Assembly: GCA_029747015.1 (NCBI GenBank)
Contig: JAKOGI010000526.1
Span: 124,001-188,000 of the forward strand
DNA from: Carnegiea gigantea
Lineage: Eukaryota > Streptophyta > Magnoliopsida > Caryophyllales > Cactaceae
Length of the DNA stretch: 64,000 nucleotides
Reading direction: 5' to 3'
This document shows positions 46,420 through 59,319 of this stretch, piece after piece. Both the position numbers and the translations under genes were made by a program. The notes under the pieces are model-generated. The model was not told the DNA's origin. It was given only the letters and a program-made list of their open reading frames with translations, and did no database searches. Each line of letters begins with the position of its first letter. Within the stretch, counting starts at the first letter, position 1.

Positions 46420-49052
46420 CTTAGTGATTTTAATCGAAAGTTCGAAGAATATGTGATTTGAAATCAAACGATTGGAAAGCCTTAACTCTAAGCTTATCTT
46501 TGCCCCTAAAGTATGATTTGCTCCTCGAGCCCTATAATGGAGTGAGCAGATGTAGTCGAAGGTTGGTAGAGAAAGAGCTTGAAACAGTTGAACTATTTTC
46601 TTTTGAAAACCTAAGGACCTTAAAGTCAAAGTCTTCTGATTAGTGAGTTAGGATTATGCCTTTGCATTAGAAACCTTTCTACTTGCTTGGTTAGGGCTTA
46701 TTGTTGCAACCGAAGACTCGCATTTGCTTTACAATAATGCTTGGATTAGCCCTACGAGCTTAACTCTCTGTGTGTAATCAAATGATTTTGAGTGTCCACA
46801 TGCTAAGGTGTATGCATTATCGGATGTATTAATGATGATTTTTGCAAGTGATTGGAGGTAGCTTTCTATGACTGAAAATCTCACTAGGTGATCCCCCCTA
46901 TACATGAATTTGAAATTATAAAATTAAATGAGATTTCGATATGCTTGGAGAGAAATTAAGCAATAGTAGTGCATTTCTCTTGACCATTGCATGAAAATTG
47001 TCCTTATTGTCTAGCATGATGCTTGTTGTCACCTGTACAATGTGCTTGATGTCCTATGTGAAATTGGTACTATCCTGGCTATATTAAACCCTAACACACC
47101 CAGAAAGAACAAGGTAGAAAGAACCTGACAGACTTTGGAATTGTTGTACCATCTCTATCACCCTGTTACCTCTTGGGAAACGACCCATACTTACCAATGA
47201 CATCTTAAGCATCACCACCAAGTGCACGAGCCTGAATGCCCCTTAGTAAAAGATAAAACCCCCACTCATATTAGGAGTTCCTTAGATCTCTACAGTTACC
47301 TTTTCGAGAAAATGTGTAACAAAACCTCAATGTAGATCTATAAGACCAATAATGCCGTTGTTCTTACCCCCCGTTAGTTGAGCGATGGGCAACTCCAAAT
47401 AATTGGGACAAACCCCGAGGCATAACCTCAACCTTAGGTTTTAAATGAGGGTTGGATTCATGTATACCTACCTAAATATCTTTTCGTGAGACACTATTAT
47501 GAGTCTGTGTGTTTTAAAGCATGAGCATAAGGCTATGCTAAGTATAAAGGTCATGGGAGCCCGTGTAATTACTTAGGAACACTATGCACAGTTATTCAAG
47601 TGTCTTGTGAATGATCGGCTTAGTAGATGCATATCTTGGTATTTGCTTGACTTAAGTTTGTTTAGTATGTGACTTGGTTATACAGATGATTTAAGTTTTG
47701 GAATTTATAGCATGACATGACCTCTAACTGATTGTTTGCATTCCGTGAATTCTATGATTCCACGTTATAGCTAAGTAACTGTGTACGCCCGTATTTGAAG
47801 CATGGTAAAACGACCCTAGAAACGTGCATTCACATACTCTTGCCCTTATATGTTTGATCAGAGTAGTACAGCGGAAGCATGTAGGCCCATAAGCCACGGG
47901 CCCAGGACTCGTCTAGGAGCATAACCATTCATCTACATGAACCTATGACTTAAGGATGATCGGTCCCAGAGTAGGGACTTTAAGGAAAGCCTCACCACCG
48001 TCAAAACCATCGACTCACATTCTTTCCTTAGCATTTCCTTCTCAAAGTGCTTCTTATCGACATGTTATGCTAACTCATGCTATTCGTGATTCTTGATCTT
48101 CAATGCTCTATTGTTAACCCTACGTGATGTCAATGTAATCTTGAATGCTGCTTCAAGTTCCTTCATTGTCAATTTGGAGTAATTTAATGTCTTTGCTACC
48201 TTAGAGTGATGTGGTAACTTTCCAGTTAATGATTTAACCTTAGTTTAATTTAACAACTTCATGTTTTGAAATGAACCTGATCAAGTTAAACCCCCTTCAT
48301 ACGACCTTGCCATGTCATGTCTAAGTTGCCATGAAGCAAATGCCTAAAGATTAGCCGGAAATGGTGTAAGTGAATAGAAATGTCAGTCACATATGCTTTC
48401 GTTTAGCAAATTACTTGCTGTATGCATATTAGACAGTATCATGTTACGTACCATTCCTAGGCTTGAGAATGCTGAATTGCTAATATTATACGATGCTATG
48501 TAATATAGTTGTGCTTAAGTGATGCTACACGGTGCTATGTGATGTATGTATTACTCTAATGTGCTATAGGAATCTCCATGCCAGTCGTTGTGATCTCAAA
48601 GGTGACTTAAATTCATGTTTTAGAACGAGACTACTTGTATATGACCTTGAGGAGTCAACTGACTAATTGTCCTTCCTTTAAACTTCAATTCATAGCAATG
48701 CATGTACACAGAGTTCTTGCTTACTAGGCGGATTCAGTTTAGATCATCGAAAATCTATGTTCAGTTTTAAAACTAGCTCGATATGGTTGTCCATGCCAAC
48801 TCATTTGCCCCCCTTCAATACGATTTGGCCTCGGCGCCTAAATGGAGTGAGTAGACGCTTGGAGAGGATCGGCGAAGGGCAGACTGGATACCATAAGCCT
48901 TGCCCTTTTGATTTAAAAGATGCGATTGTTTGTTAAACAAAATTTTGAATTTTAGTATGAGTTGTGTATATCGTGACGTGTGTGCGCAGCTTTGATACGA
49001 CTAAACTTAGCTTCAGAATTTCGAGGATGAAATTCTTTTAAGGGGGGAAGAA
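46420..49052 (+). other. Element L interior, 3' piece with polypurine tract
   Basis: 2.6 kb without any gag or pol similarity in six frames. It is shared in order with the E1 interior (see E1), which argues for a conserved family interior, not random filler. It ends TTTCGAGGATGAAATTC and the PPT TTTTAAGGGGGGAAGA (49037-49052). The short frame 46458-46643 has no relatives I recognise. Confidence 0.75.
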
Positions 49053-52000
49053 TGTAATGTCTGCATTCCCTATTTTATGTTATGTTGGTCGTATTACCTT
49101 TTTGCGTTATAAAATTCGTATTTTTATTAACTATATGAGTTAAATTATTATCGATGTTCTTATGTGAACGATAATTTTATTAAAAAGAGTTACTATTGTT
49201 ATTATCGACTTTGAGATTAATTCGTGCTGAATTGTTCCGATAGCTCAATTTAGTCGTTTTTCGAATTCGACTAGGTTGTTTACCTCAGAATTAGTTTCGA
49301 GGATTATTAAATCAAACCTTGAAGTATTTGGGATCGAATAATCGATGAAGGGTCGTATCATCGATTTGGGTTAGGATATGAGGTACGAGATTAGAAATTA
49401 GACTATCGTTGTCAGTTGATTGGGCAAGCAACAAACCAAAAAAGGGGGGCCAAAGCTCCTTACTTTCTTAGCCAAAACCACGACAGGGGGGTTCCCTTTG
49501 GAACCCAGCCCCATGAACCACCATAAAGAGAGAGAGAAAGAGGAGGAAAGCGGTGGAGCAGGGGCAGTAACGGCAGCGGCGGTGCCACCCCGGTGCGCAC
49601 GCCAGCCCGGTGCCACCTCCATTAGTCGTTCGTCGTCGGCGAAGGCAAAGAAAGAAAGAAAGAGAGATCGAGGAGGAAAGGGAGCCATGGCCACGACGGC
49701 GGCGGCGACGAGACGCCAGTAAGGGCAGACCGAAAGGGAGGCTGACGGCGGCTGTTCGTCATCGGCAGAGACAAAGAAAGATCGGGTGAGGCTGAGGGTT
49801 AGGGTTTGAAACCCTAATGCACCGCCACCACAACTGCAACCGACGATGTTTGAGTGTGGTTTTGGTGACCACCAGAACGAAACAAACAACCGCAGAACCG
49901 GACTTGAAAGGGGGTTGATTCGGGTCTATGTTGGGCGGTAAGTAAGAAGTAGAGTTCCAGGTCCTTGAGTGTCCAAATCGTTCCCAAAGCCCTTAGAACG
50001 GGTCCTTAACTTCGAGTCCAGGTGGTTGTCTCTCGCCTCCTAAGTATTAGTAATTTCAAAATGTTTTAACCCTTAAGATGAGGTGCATGTTAGTTTAAGG
50101 TTGATTAGGCTGGCCGAAATTGTGAAGTAATTATGCATGTTAGTTTGATTGAATATACGTGCATGTATAGCTTAATATGTTTAATTGAATGGGGCCTAGA
50201 TTATGCATGCTAATTTAGTTAGTTCGTGCTTTAAAGTAGCCTTGAAACGACCTAGCACGCTTTAATTTGAAGCCTGTTAATTTAGTAATTTGTGCTTAAA
50301 ATTGGCTTCGAAAGAACCTAAGAATGTTTCGAATTGATGCATGCCAAGTTAGTTAATTCAAGTTTAAAAAATGGCCTTTGAAATGACATAAGAATGCCTT
50401 AAGTTGATGCATGCTAATATGGCTAATTCATGCTTAAAATGACCTTGAAAATGACATAGTAACCTTGCTTAGTTAAAACATATGCATAAGCCTCAACGCA
50501 ACTAAGTTATGCTTTAAAATGATGTAAATTGGGCATGCTTACTACTTTGAATCGATGCTTGTTAAATTAGTTAATTTGTGCTTGAAAGCAACTTCGAAAA
50601 GAACCAAGAATGCCTTGAATCGATGCCTGTTAAGTTAGCTAAATCATGTTTAGAAGTAGCTTCTAAAACTGCCTAAGCAAGCTAGAATCAAAGCTTGCTA
50701 AGTGAAGTGAAACTATACTTTGAAAATTACATGAGTATGGCATGCTTATTTCTAAAATGTGAATTATGAATGTAAGCTAGCTTCATGCCTTCCTAGTTCA
50801 TTTCAGTTCATCGCGTACTTTACCTAAGTTGAGGAAATGTATATATATGTTTATATATGCTTGATGTAGCGCACTGCCGGATGGTGCTAGTTGCTCAGGT
50901 AAGTACATAAGCTCTATTGCGCATTTCTTTATAAGCTTTCATGATAATATGCTATGGTTATAGAATTAAAAACCAAGATGGTAGTCGGAGGGCTTGAGGT
51001 TGAACTAATGAGAGTTTTGAGGTCCTTTGTAGTCAGTGTTGTGTAAGGAGAGAGCTTGGCTTGTGTTTAACCGCAATCATGTGGACTGTGAGGCCATGTG
51101 TGGCTTATTGTGCTTAGTTGATTATGAAGACTTTGAATATGTTACATGCAAACTCCCTTCCCTTTCATGTCATTAAGTTTCATCTTGCGAGTATGGGTGT
51201 GTTTGAAAAAGAAAGTTTTTATGGTTGTAACTAATAGTAGCCATAACTATTAGCAATCGATGGCATATTTTAAATATACGAATACAGTTTTGGGAGTGAA
51301 CTCATCTGAACGGGGGAATCCTTAAAGAATTTAAATAAAAAAATAATGCGATGTATGAAAAAGGATTTCGCTATGAGAGGCAGCAAACTTATTAGCTGTT
51401 TTGGCCAATACGCTTTGAATTGGCTAAAATAATGTGCTTTGGACAATATAATATGAATGATGTTAGCCTAGGGGATAAGTCTTGGTACTAGGAAGCCCTA
51501 GAAGACCCTGACGAGGGTAATAGTCCAATATGTTATATGTAGTCATCCCGAGAGTAAGAGCTTAAGCGTGAGTGTTAGGTCTCACTATAAGGTTTGAAAA
51601 TAGTTCTCACCCAATCAGCACCTTGTAATGACCTTATGCTAGATGTATTTTCCTAATAAGCAAAGAAAAGCAGTTGGCATTTCGCCATTTTAAGTATTTC
51701 AAAAGAAAGAAAGTTTCAAGGGCCATTAAGAGGCCAGATGAATGAAATGTGAAAAGGTTATAAGGGTCATTATTTGACCAATACGAAAGATATTTCTTAT
51801 AAAGAAAATAAGCCTCAACAAGGCTAAGAAAAGAAATTTCTTATGGGCCTCAAGAGGCTAAGCAAAGCGTTTTCAAGAAAAGAAGGAAAGCTTTCTGTGC
51901 ATATTCTGTGCATTTCTGATGAACGAAATGTGAAGGAGATTTGAAATGAGTATACCCTGTGAATGCCCTATGAATGAGATTTCAAGTAAGGCTAAGCAAG

Positions 52001-53108
52001 TGTTTTCACGAAAAAGAAAGAAGGATTTTTATGCATATCATGTGATTAAGACTCCAAGTGCAGTATGAATGAAATCTCAAGCACAGCATGGCCATATCTC
52101 TGTAATGCATCGAGCATATGAGTTTGAATGTACATGTTTAGCCAAAGAAAGCTCCTTGCATAATTTCTACTTCATGTGTTTAAGCATCTCGTATGAGTGA
52201 ATTAGATAGATAAAGCATAAATCATGAATAATATCACGTAACTGACGAAAGAAAGTTCTGTGCTTAGCCCTCGTTGCTTGCTTATGTGATTTGAGTGCTT
52301 GGTTTTTAAGAGGTGGGTTATTTACGAACCTAAAATGAGTTTGAACGGATAAAATGCAGTTTTTGGATAGTGATCCTTCCTTAAATATTTATGATTGCCT
52401 AATATGATAGTAAAGTATGAATATGTGATAGGTGACTATTAAAGATATTACTACCTGCAACGGGTTTGGTTTTAAAGGGAAGGGGAATACTCACTGAGCG
52501 TGTGGTTGTTCATCCCAGTACTCTTTCCCCTTTTTCCCCGGGTTTGCATTATGAAAAGTAGAACCAAAATCACTTATGCAAAGATGGATTCTATTCTTGC
52601 TTGCAAGGTGTCATGTGTGCCTATTTGAAGGGGTCTTACGTGTTTAACGAAGTCATGTAATGTATTCATAGAATTGTAAACGTTTGTAAATAAGTATTCT
52701 AGTTCATGCAGTGTATTCACTTTAGAAGTCGCTTTGTACGGCCATGTGTGCCAACCGTCTAATTTATTAGTTGTCCTTTTAGCTGAAATCAGTTACGTTT
52801 TGGGATATAAGCCCCAGTACTCCGGTTGTGTGAACCGTTGAGTTGTATTTTTTACTTCTCCTGTATTATGAACTGTATTATTTGATGTACTCTGAGCAAG
52901 TTGCTCGTTGAGTTATAAACTCCGGCGTGTAGCTGTTGAGCTTATTTTAAAATGCTCTATGCTTATGTTGATTGTAGGTGTTACTGTAGGACTTTTAGCC
53001 TGGAAACCGTCAGTTTTTAGGGGAAACTCTGTCCATTTCACCCCGAAATTTAAGTAGAAAGTTAAGAAAATATAATGCTTCTGGCCATAAGGGGCTGGGG
53101 GTGTTACA
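49053..53108 (+). repeat. Element L 3' LTR
   Basis: 4056 bp, TGTAATGTCTGC to GGGGTGTTACA, collinear with 35262-39305. GC- and CpG-rich block at about 49440-49910. Followed by TSD copy TAAGG. Confidence 0.92.
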
Positions 53109-54090
53109 TAAGGTGTTTTCTAGATTTGATTTGAGGGGTGGATACCATCAGATTAGGATAAGAAATGGACATGAGCGGAAAATAGCCTTTAAGACAAAGC
53201 AAGGGTTGTGTGAATAACTTGTAATGCCATTTGGTTTATCCAATGACCCTAGCACTTTCATGACATTAATGAATGAGGTGCTTAAATCCTTCATTACGCA
53301 CTTTGTTGTGGTACACTTTGACGATATTCTCATCTACATCAGGAGTGAGAGTGACCACAAGGAGCATCCAAGACAAATTTTTGAGGTTCTGAGAGGGCAG
53401 AAACTTTATGCTAGGACAAAGAAGTGAGTTCTTCACTTCACAACTTACTTTCCTTGGTTATGTGGCTTTAGTCAAATGAATCTAGGTTGATCAAAGCAAG
53501 ATTGAAGCAATCTAAACCTGGACTCAACCAAAGATAGTCATGAAGGTAAGTAGTTTTCATGGTTTGGCTTCTTTTTACAATAGGTTCATTAGTGATTTCA
53601 GCTCAGTCATGGCCCCCATTATTGAGTGCATAAACAAAGGAGCTTTTAAGTGCTCTAAGGTTGCCCAGAAAGCCTTTGAACACATCAAACACAAGTTATG
53701 CCAAGCATTAGTCTTGGTCCTTCCAAACTTTAAAGATCTATTTGAACTTAAATATGATGTACGTGGAGTTAGGATAAGGGTTGTCCTAATCTAATCCATG
53801 AGGCCCGTTGCCTACTTTAGTGAGAAGCCCAATAGTTCCATATGCAACTACAGCACATTTAATGCTATTATGAAGGGTTCGATTCATTGGGGTAATTACC
53901 TCAAGCCTAGACCCTTTGTGTTGCACGTAGACCATTACGCACTCAAATACATCAATTTCAGCATAAGTTGAATCCTAGACATGCTAAATGGATGGAGTTT
54001 CTATAATCATTCAACTTTACTTAGAAACCTGAGAATGGAAAAGGAAATGTGGTTGTGGATGCTCTTTCCAAAAGGTATACTTCACTTTCT
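53109..54090 (+). pseudogene. Element D2 RT (remainder) and RNase H (broken)
   Basis: Resumes inside RT after [21 protein letters not shown], a stop, then MPFGLSNDPSTFMTLMNEVL and the polymerase box FVVVHFDDILIY (both Asp kept). Then the connection VSSFHGLASFYNRFISDFSS, and RNase H with ELKYDVRGV (DAS degenerated) and a later VDHYALKY-like piece near 53930. Stops and shifts throughout. Confidence 0.85.
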
Positions 54091-54149
54091 ATTTTGGAAG
54101 CTAAAGCATTTAGATTTCATTCAATCCAAGAAATTTATAATGAGGATCT

Positions 54150-54899
54150 AGATTTCTAGCTCTTGATTGAAGAGATCCCAAAAGACAACCCCTACACCAT
54201 CCAAGAGAGCTACCTTTTGAGAAACAACAAGCTTTGCATTCCTAAGTGCTCTTTGAGAGAGCTTCTGGTCCGAGAGGCTCATGATGGAACTCTAGCTTGC
54301 CACTTTGGCATGAATAAGACAGCTGACATATTAAAGGAGCATTTCTACTAGCCTAAGATAGGAAGAGACACGCACAAGATCATTTCACCTTGCTCCATTT
54401 GCAATAAAGCTAAGAGTCAATTCCACCAAGGCTTATGCACCCCACTGCTCATACTACTGAGGTGTTGGGATGATGTAAATATGGATTTTATTATCCCTAC
54501 GGCTTATGGAGGGAAGGATGCAATTATGATGGTTGTGGCCAGATTCTCTAAGATGGCTCACTTTGTTTCATGCCGTAAAACTGATGATGCAAGCTACATT
54601 GTCGAGATCTACTTTAAGGAGACCATTAAGGTCCATGGTGTGCTTCAAGCTATTATTTCTGATCAAGACTCCAAGTTTTTGTCCCACTTCTAGAGGAGTT
54701 TGTGGAAGCTATTAGGCGCTAAACTCTTGTTTAATAAAGCCCAGCATCCCTAAATTGATGGCTAAGAGAGGTATTCAATCGGATTCTCACTGCTTTACTT
54801 AGGATTTTGGTGAGTAAAAGCTTAAAAGAATGGGATTTGAAGTTGCCCCATGCGAAGTGTGCTTATAATAGAGCTCCATCCTATACCATAAGGCATTCT
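54150..54899 (+). pseudogene. Element D2 integrase, cut by K
   Basis: Zinc-binding domain: LLVREAHDGTLACHFGMNKT (54259-54320), then CSICNKAKS. Core: MDFIIPTAYGGKDAIMMVVA (first Asp present) and IISDQDSKFLSHF (second Asp present). The frame then breaks, and after CAYNRAPSYT near 54870 it is cut by the K LTR at 54900. The rest must lie right of the window. Confidence 0.85.
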
Positions 54900-56107
54900 T
54901 GATATTATGTATTCTCTCAAGGTTAAACTCACACTCAATTAAGATTGTAAGTAAAACCAAAATAGAATGCAAGTAACTAATGGGGCAGAAATTCTAATTG
55001 AGATAAGAGTGAGGTTTAATGGATAATAACACCAATCTTAGATACAGAAACACCACCATGGACAATGGTAGGGCCTTTAACCACTCTTTGGATGCAGAGG
55101 AAAATATTTGAGGTTAAAAGAGCCAAGCCTTAACTTCATTCATGAATTCATTCAAATCTGATTTTAACAAGCTACTAAGAAAGCATCTGCAGATGTTCCC
55201 CCTTGCTACCAACTTGGGAATGAGGTTTCTTATAAGTTAGGAAGGCTCTAATCTAACTTAAACTAACTTGATTACAAAGCATGCTTAGTATAAGCTAATT
55301 ACATCTATGAGTCTAGTAAACACATGTTGTTCTATAGACAAACTCAGGCTTCAACATGTTAATTAGCTTAAAAGTAATCTACTTGCACATGCGAGGGAGA
55401 TAAATGGCTGCTGTTGCTGCTCTCTTTTCAGCCATCCAATCAAAATGATAGTGTATCTTTAGCTCTTCTCCTATTGGCTAACTTACCTTCCATGCTGTAA
55501 AAGTCCCAATGATGAGGTTCCTAGTCCCTAAAGCAACAAAGCAAGCAAGTGGGCATATCACAAACATCCCTCTCCACCCTTTTAAGGAAAAACCATGGTA
55601 GATCAAAACAGTCAAAACGGCACAGTTTAGACTAATGTTGTGCAAGATGGTTCCTTGATCTGCATTTGGTTTGGACTTGCTTTTAATGCATGGATGCATT
55701 AATTAAGATGTAAATGAACACCCCAAGTGAATAAATGAATCCTAAATTAAGTTTATGGAGGAGAACCAAACAGAAGCTCAAACTAGGTTAGAAATTAACC
55801 GAAAACTGCAATGGTTAACTTAATGACATTGAATCCTAATGAAGAACTTCACTTTACCTGGATTTCTCTACATGGCTTGGTATTTAAGGATGTTAGCTAA
55901 GACTCTAAGTAAAGAAATGGCACTAAACCTCTTGGAGGCTTAGGAAATTAAGTGAACAAAACCAAGGCTGCAGACTGGTTCAAAATCAAGTAAGGCTAAA
56001 TTTTAGCTAAGCAAAACTTGGACCATTACTTGACTATGCTACTTGAACTTAGACTTGGTTGACTTTTTTTAAGACCTAGTGAATGATCCATGGATGGACC
56101 TCCATTA
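54900..56107 (-). repeat. Element K 3' LTR
   Basis: About 1208 bp, plus-strand TGATATTATG to GACCTCCATTA; the element strand starts TAATGGAGGTCC, a decayed form of the TGATGGGG/TGATGGAG start of A and G. The PBS-side end resembles A (TGATATATTC). Inserted in D2 integrase. No gene. Confidence 0.75.
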
Positions 56108-56435
56108 TCCATCCCTTGTTAAAGAGAATTTGCCCTCAAATTGACTAAATGATCATCTTCCAAGTACGGCCTCAAATATGCCATATTTAATGTGGATGAA
56201 ACACTGACGTCACCAGGAAATTTGACCATGTATGCATTATCATTTACCCTTTCTAAGAACTGAAAAGGACCATCTGCCCTTTGGCATCAACTTGCTTTTT
56301 TGTTTAGATAGAAAACGCTCCTTTCTCAAATAAATCAAAACTAGATCCCTGGGATGAAACACCACTCTCTTCCTGTGCTTATTAGCTCGAGCATGGCAGG
56401 AGGCATTAGATTTCTCAATCTTGGATGTGACTATC
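56108..56435 (-). pseudogene. Element K integrase C-terminus and PPT
   Basis: Minus strand: SKIEKSNAS, RANKH, then FLSKQKSKLMPK, KGKDNAYMVKFPGDVSVSS and LRPYLEDDHLVNLRANS, the GPY/F-type end of integrase, as in A and B2. AAGGGATGGA (56108-56117) is the PPT before the LTR. The upstream part of this integrase continues at 63623, beyond D3. Confidence 0.8.
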
Positions 56436-57810
56436 TAATGCAGCATAAAGTGCTAATGTCCAAGGGAGGAAAGGCAATCAGGTTATAAACTCTCAAATCC
56501 TAACTTTTTGTTCCCCTTTAACAATCTAGATTTAGGCACCATTTTGGACAACATCTTTAGTGGTGTTCTTAAGCCTTCTTATGGGGTGATTATACTTTTG
56601 TTGACTACCTAAGAAGTATTCTTTTGACGAGTAAAGTCCATTTTGCATTATGATCAAGGCATTTTGGTAAAATGGCTAAAAACAGTCCCCTACTTAGCTT
56701 GGTTACATTCTACCTGGTTTTGAAGAACTGGTTGTTTTTTCAACTAAAACTTGACTTAGTTATGATTTTATGGTGGGGGGAAATTTTAAGACCCTAATAT
56801 ATTCACCTATGCTTTAAAATCATGGCTAAATCAAATCTAGCTGGAAAAATTAGCTTGAGCAAACTATGGTGTTGATTTGGCATGTCCAAGTTAAACTAAG
56901 TTTTAACCTTGCGACAATTTTTGCTTCATTTAGAAGACTTGCTCACCTATCTCCTACCCTCGTTGGGTCCTTAAACAACTAGGGACACCATCATGAAGGA
57001 GCATCAGGTTTTAAAGGCAACTTGGCTAATAACTAAAGAGAGAGATCTCAAGCTTCAGTCGGATTGGCCAGCCATGAAAGAAGTCACTTTAGCAGCCATT
57101 TTTGTCTCTCCCATGTACAAATGGGATTATTATTATAGCTAATCATGTTCATGCTTGAGTTTATTATAGTTTAAGCATAGATTAGCTTGGCCCATGTGAT
57201 GTATTAAGCTAGCTTACTTTATGTTTTAAGATCAGTTTGTGCTTAAGCTCATTTAAGCATTTCCTACGCATTAAGGAAACTCTGTTAATCAAAAAAGGCT
57301 TGGGCTAATTGTTTAAAAGCCCCTCCCCCCTTACTAGTTGTAAGACTTACTTTAATATAATTGCTTTGTTTCGTTTTTGGACTCAAAATCTCTCTAAAAT
57401 CTCTCTTAATAGCTCTGATTTGTTTGTTAAACTGAGTGGATTCCTTTAATCTAAATCAGGTGGCATAGTCTTTATTATTTTAAAGGGTGGATTCCTTCTT
57501 AGTTTGGGTGAAGGTCATGCCTTTAGCCCATTTATGTTCTCTTTTCCTTGGTTCTGAAGAATCTAGTTCAATATCAACTAAAATGTTAAGAAGTTTACTT
57601 CTAATATCTCTCTGAACAACTCTGATTTGTTTATTAAACTGAGTGGATTCCTTTAATCTACATTAGGTGGCATAGCCTTTATTATTTTAGAGGGTGGATT
57701 CCTTCCTAGTTTGGGTGGAGGTTGTGCCTTTAGCCCATTTATATCCTTTGTTCCTTGGTTTTAAACAATCTGAGGAAGTTTACTTGAGTTTTGATTGAAC
57801 TCATACATCA
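56436..57810 (+). repeat. Element D3 5' LTR with internal tandem duplication
   Basis: 1375 bp, ending ACTCATACATCA. It is longer than the 3' LTR because about 57395-57600 is duplicated at about 57602-57780 (period 207 bp; both copies have TCTGATTTGTTT and AAACTGAGTGGATTCC). Confidence 0.88.
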
Positions 57811-57813
57811 AAG

Positions 57814-57825
57814 TGGTATTAGAGC
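57814..57825 (+). other. Primer-binding site of D3 (tRNA-iMet type)
   Basis: TGGTATTAGAGC, three bases after the LTR. One mismatch to the initiator tRNA-Met PBS. Confidence 0.88.
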
Positions 57826-57929
57826 ATAACCGGGTGAGTTTGTGTTTTGTTTTCCTAGTTTTCCTCTGTTTTCAAGTTCAGATCCTAGCCAAATATGTTT
57901 CTATTAACTCCACAAAGAACCGTTCTCTG

Positions 57930-58195
57930 CAAACACAAAGCCAACCACAAAAAACCTCCATTACCCAAAATAGAAGCCCTAACACCTATTCTATGTCCAC
58001 AAGAGAAGAGAGTGATCTTTCTCATCCAAACATTCCTAACTCCATAAAGAGCCCTTCTCCTCAAAGACAAAGCCAACCACAAAAACACCTCTATTACCCA
58101 AAATAGAAGCCCTAACACCTACTTTATGTCTACAAGAGAAGAGAGTGATCTTTCTCATCAGAACATTCCAAGAGGGCTTACTCTATAAGAAGCCC
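57930..58195 (+). repeat. 133-bp tandem duplication over the D3 gag start
   Basis: Two imperfect copies with a 133-bp period. Both contain CAACCACAAAAA, TTACCCAAAATAGAAGCCC and an ATG (57993 and 58126) beginning MSTREESDLSH. D1 has one copy. Since 133 is not a multiple of three, the first start leads into a premature stop. Confidence 0.88.
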
Positions 58196-59260
58196 GTGAG
58201 TTAGGGAGAAGGAATGTCATTTAAGAACTTCAAAGAGATGTTCATTCCTTATCTACTAAAGTCAATAATATCATGATGAGATTAGATGAAGTCCTTGCTA
58301 GGTTCAGAGATGATCTTAGAGGGAGGAAGAGACAGAATCACGATTTTCAAAGGGGTGATTCAACTGCTGCCCATTCCTCTTTATCCCAAGATGAGCATTC
58401 ACCCAGAGGAAAGAGGAGGCCACCCAAAAACTATGATGATAGCTTGAGGGATATGAGGACTAATCGACCTAAATTTAAAGGTACCTTGAATCCACATCAT
58501 TACCTTAAATGGGTTCAAACCATGGTGAGATTGTTTGATATCAAAGAATACTCATATGAAAAATCTCTCAAGATTGATGTCCTTAAGCTCAGAAAATATG
58601 CATCACTCTGGTATAAAAACCAAAAGCAAAGAGCTAAGGGGTGAAGATCACGGATCAGAACTTGGTCCAAGAAGCTCATGCGCAGAAGGTTCCTTCCTGA
58701 TAATTACATGCATGATCTATACCTAAGGGTATCATCATTGAGTCAAGGAAGCATGACTGTAGAAGAGTACATTCGTGAGTTTGAGCAACTCCAAAACAGT
58801 AGAGGTTTGGAAGAAGACTAACTACAAACTATGGTGAGGTTCCTTAGGGGACTTGATCTTAGTATTTTTAAAAGGTTAAACTCTAACCTTATTGGTCATT
58901 TAAGGACATTTGCAAGTTGGCCATCAAAGTGGGGAGACACTCTAAAAATAAGAGGCCTTTTATAAGCTCCTATTTAGGACCTAGCCCTCAAACCAAATAC
59001 CTTTCTCTACCAAAGGCCTAGGCTATATCCAAGGATAGTAAAGGCCCGGACAAGGGAAAAGGCATTGTCCAAGAGTTTCCTAAGAAATTTGATGGCAAAA
59101 AGTGCTTTAAGTGTCATAGGTACAACCACTTTCAAGCCGATTATCCTAACATAAGGGAACTCACCATTAAAGAAATAGAAGAGATTGATCAAACTAACCT
59201 TGACTGAAGCGAAGGAGAAGGAGAAAAAAAGGAGGAAGCTATTATCCTACCTGATGATGT
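58126..59260 (+). pseudogene. Element D3 gag (broken)
   Basis: Start at 58126 by comparison with D1. Then RLDEVLARFRDDLRGRKRQN (58282 on), RPKFKGTLNPHHYLKWVQTM, VRLFDIKEYSYEKSLKIDVL and LKLRKYASLWY, the capsid-type core, broken at 58644. A shifted frame continues to LSQGSMTVEEYIREFEQLQ near 58740. The zinc knuckle near 59100-59150 reads CFKCHRYNHFQADYPN, with the last Cys changed to Tyr. The acidic tail follows (SEGEGEKKEEAIILPDDV). Confidence 0.85.
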
Positions 59261-59319
59261 ACAAGATTTCCTAGTACCCAAAAGAATCTTACATGTCGTG
59301 GAAGGATCCAAGGAGGAAA

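Larger units (their letters stand above)
35262..53108 (+). mobile_element. Element L: LARD-type non-autonomous LTR retrotransposon
   Basis: Complete by structure: LTRs 35262-39305 and 49053-53108 (about 4.05 kb each), exact TSD TAAGG, PBS 39310-39321, PPT 49037-49050. Without the nested B2 the interior is about 2.9 kb (39306-39591 plus 46420-49052) and has no gag or pol trace. Long LTRs around a few kb of non-coding but structurally conserved interior define LARDs (large retrotransposon derivatives). In one hand-aligned 60-bp LTR stretch (36301 region against 50085 region) I count 55 identities. It needs gag-pol in trans; the donor is not identified here. Confidence 0.88.

Noticed and set aside
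49398..49889. 163-residue frame in the L 3' LTR (and 35493-35774 in the 5' LTR)
   Set aside because: Low-complexity Ser/Pro/Ala-rich translation of a CpG-rich block. The frame is not kept in the other LTR.
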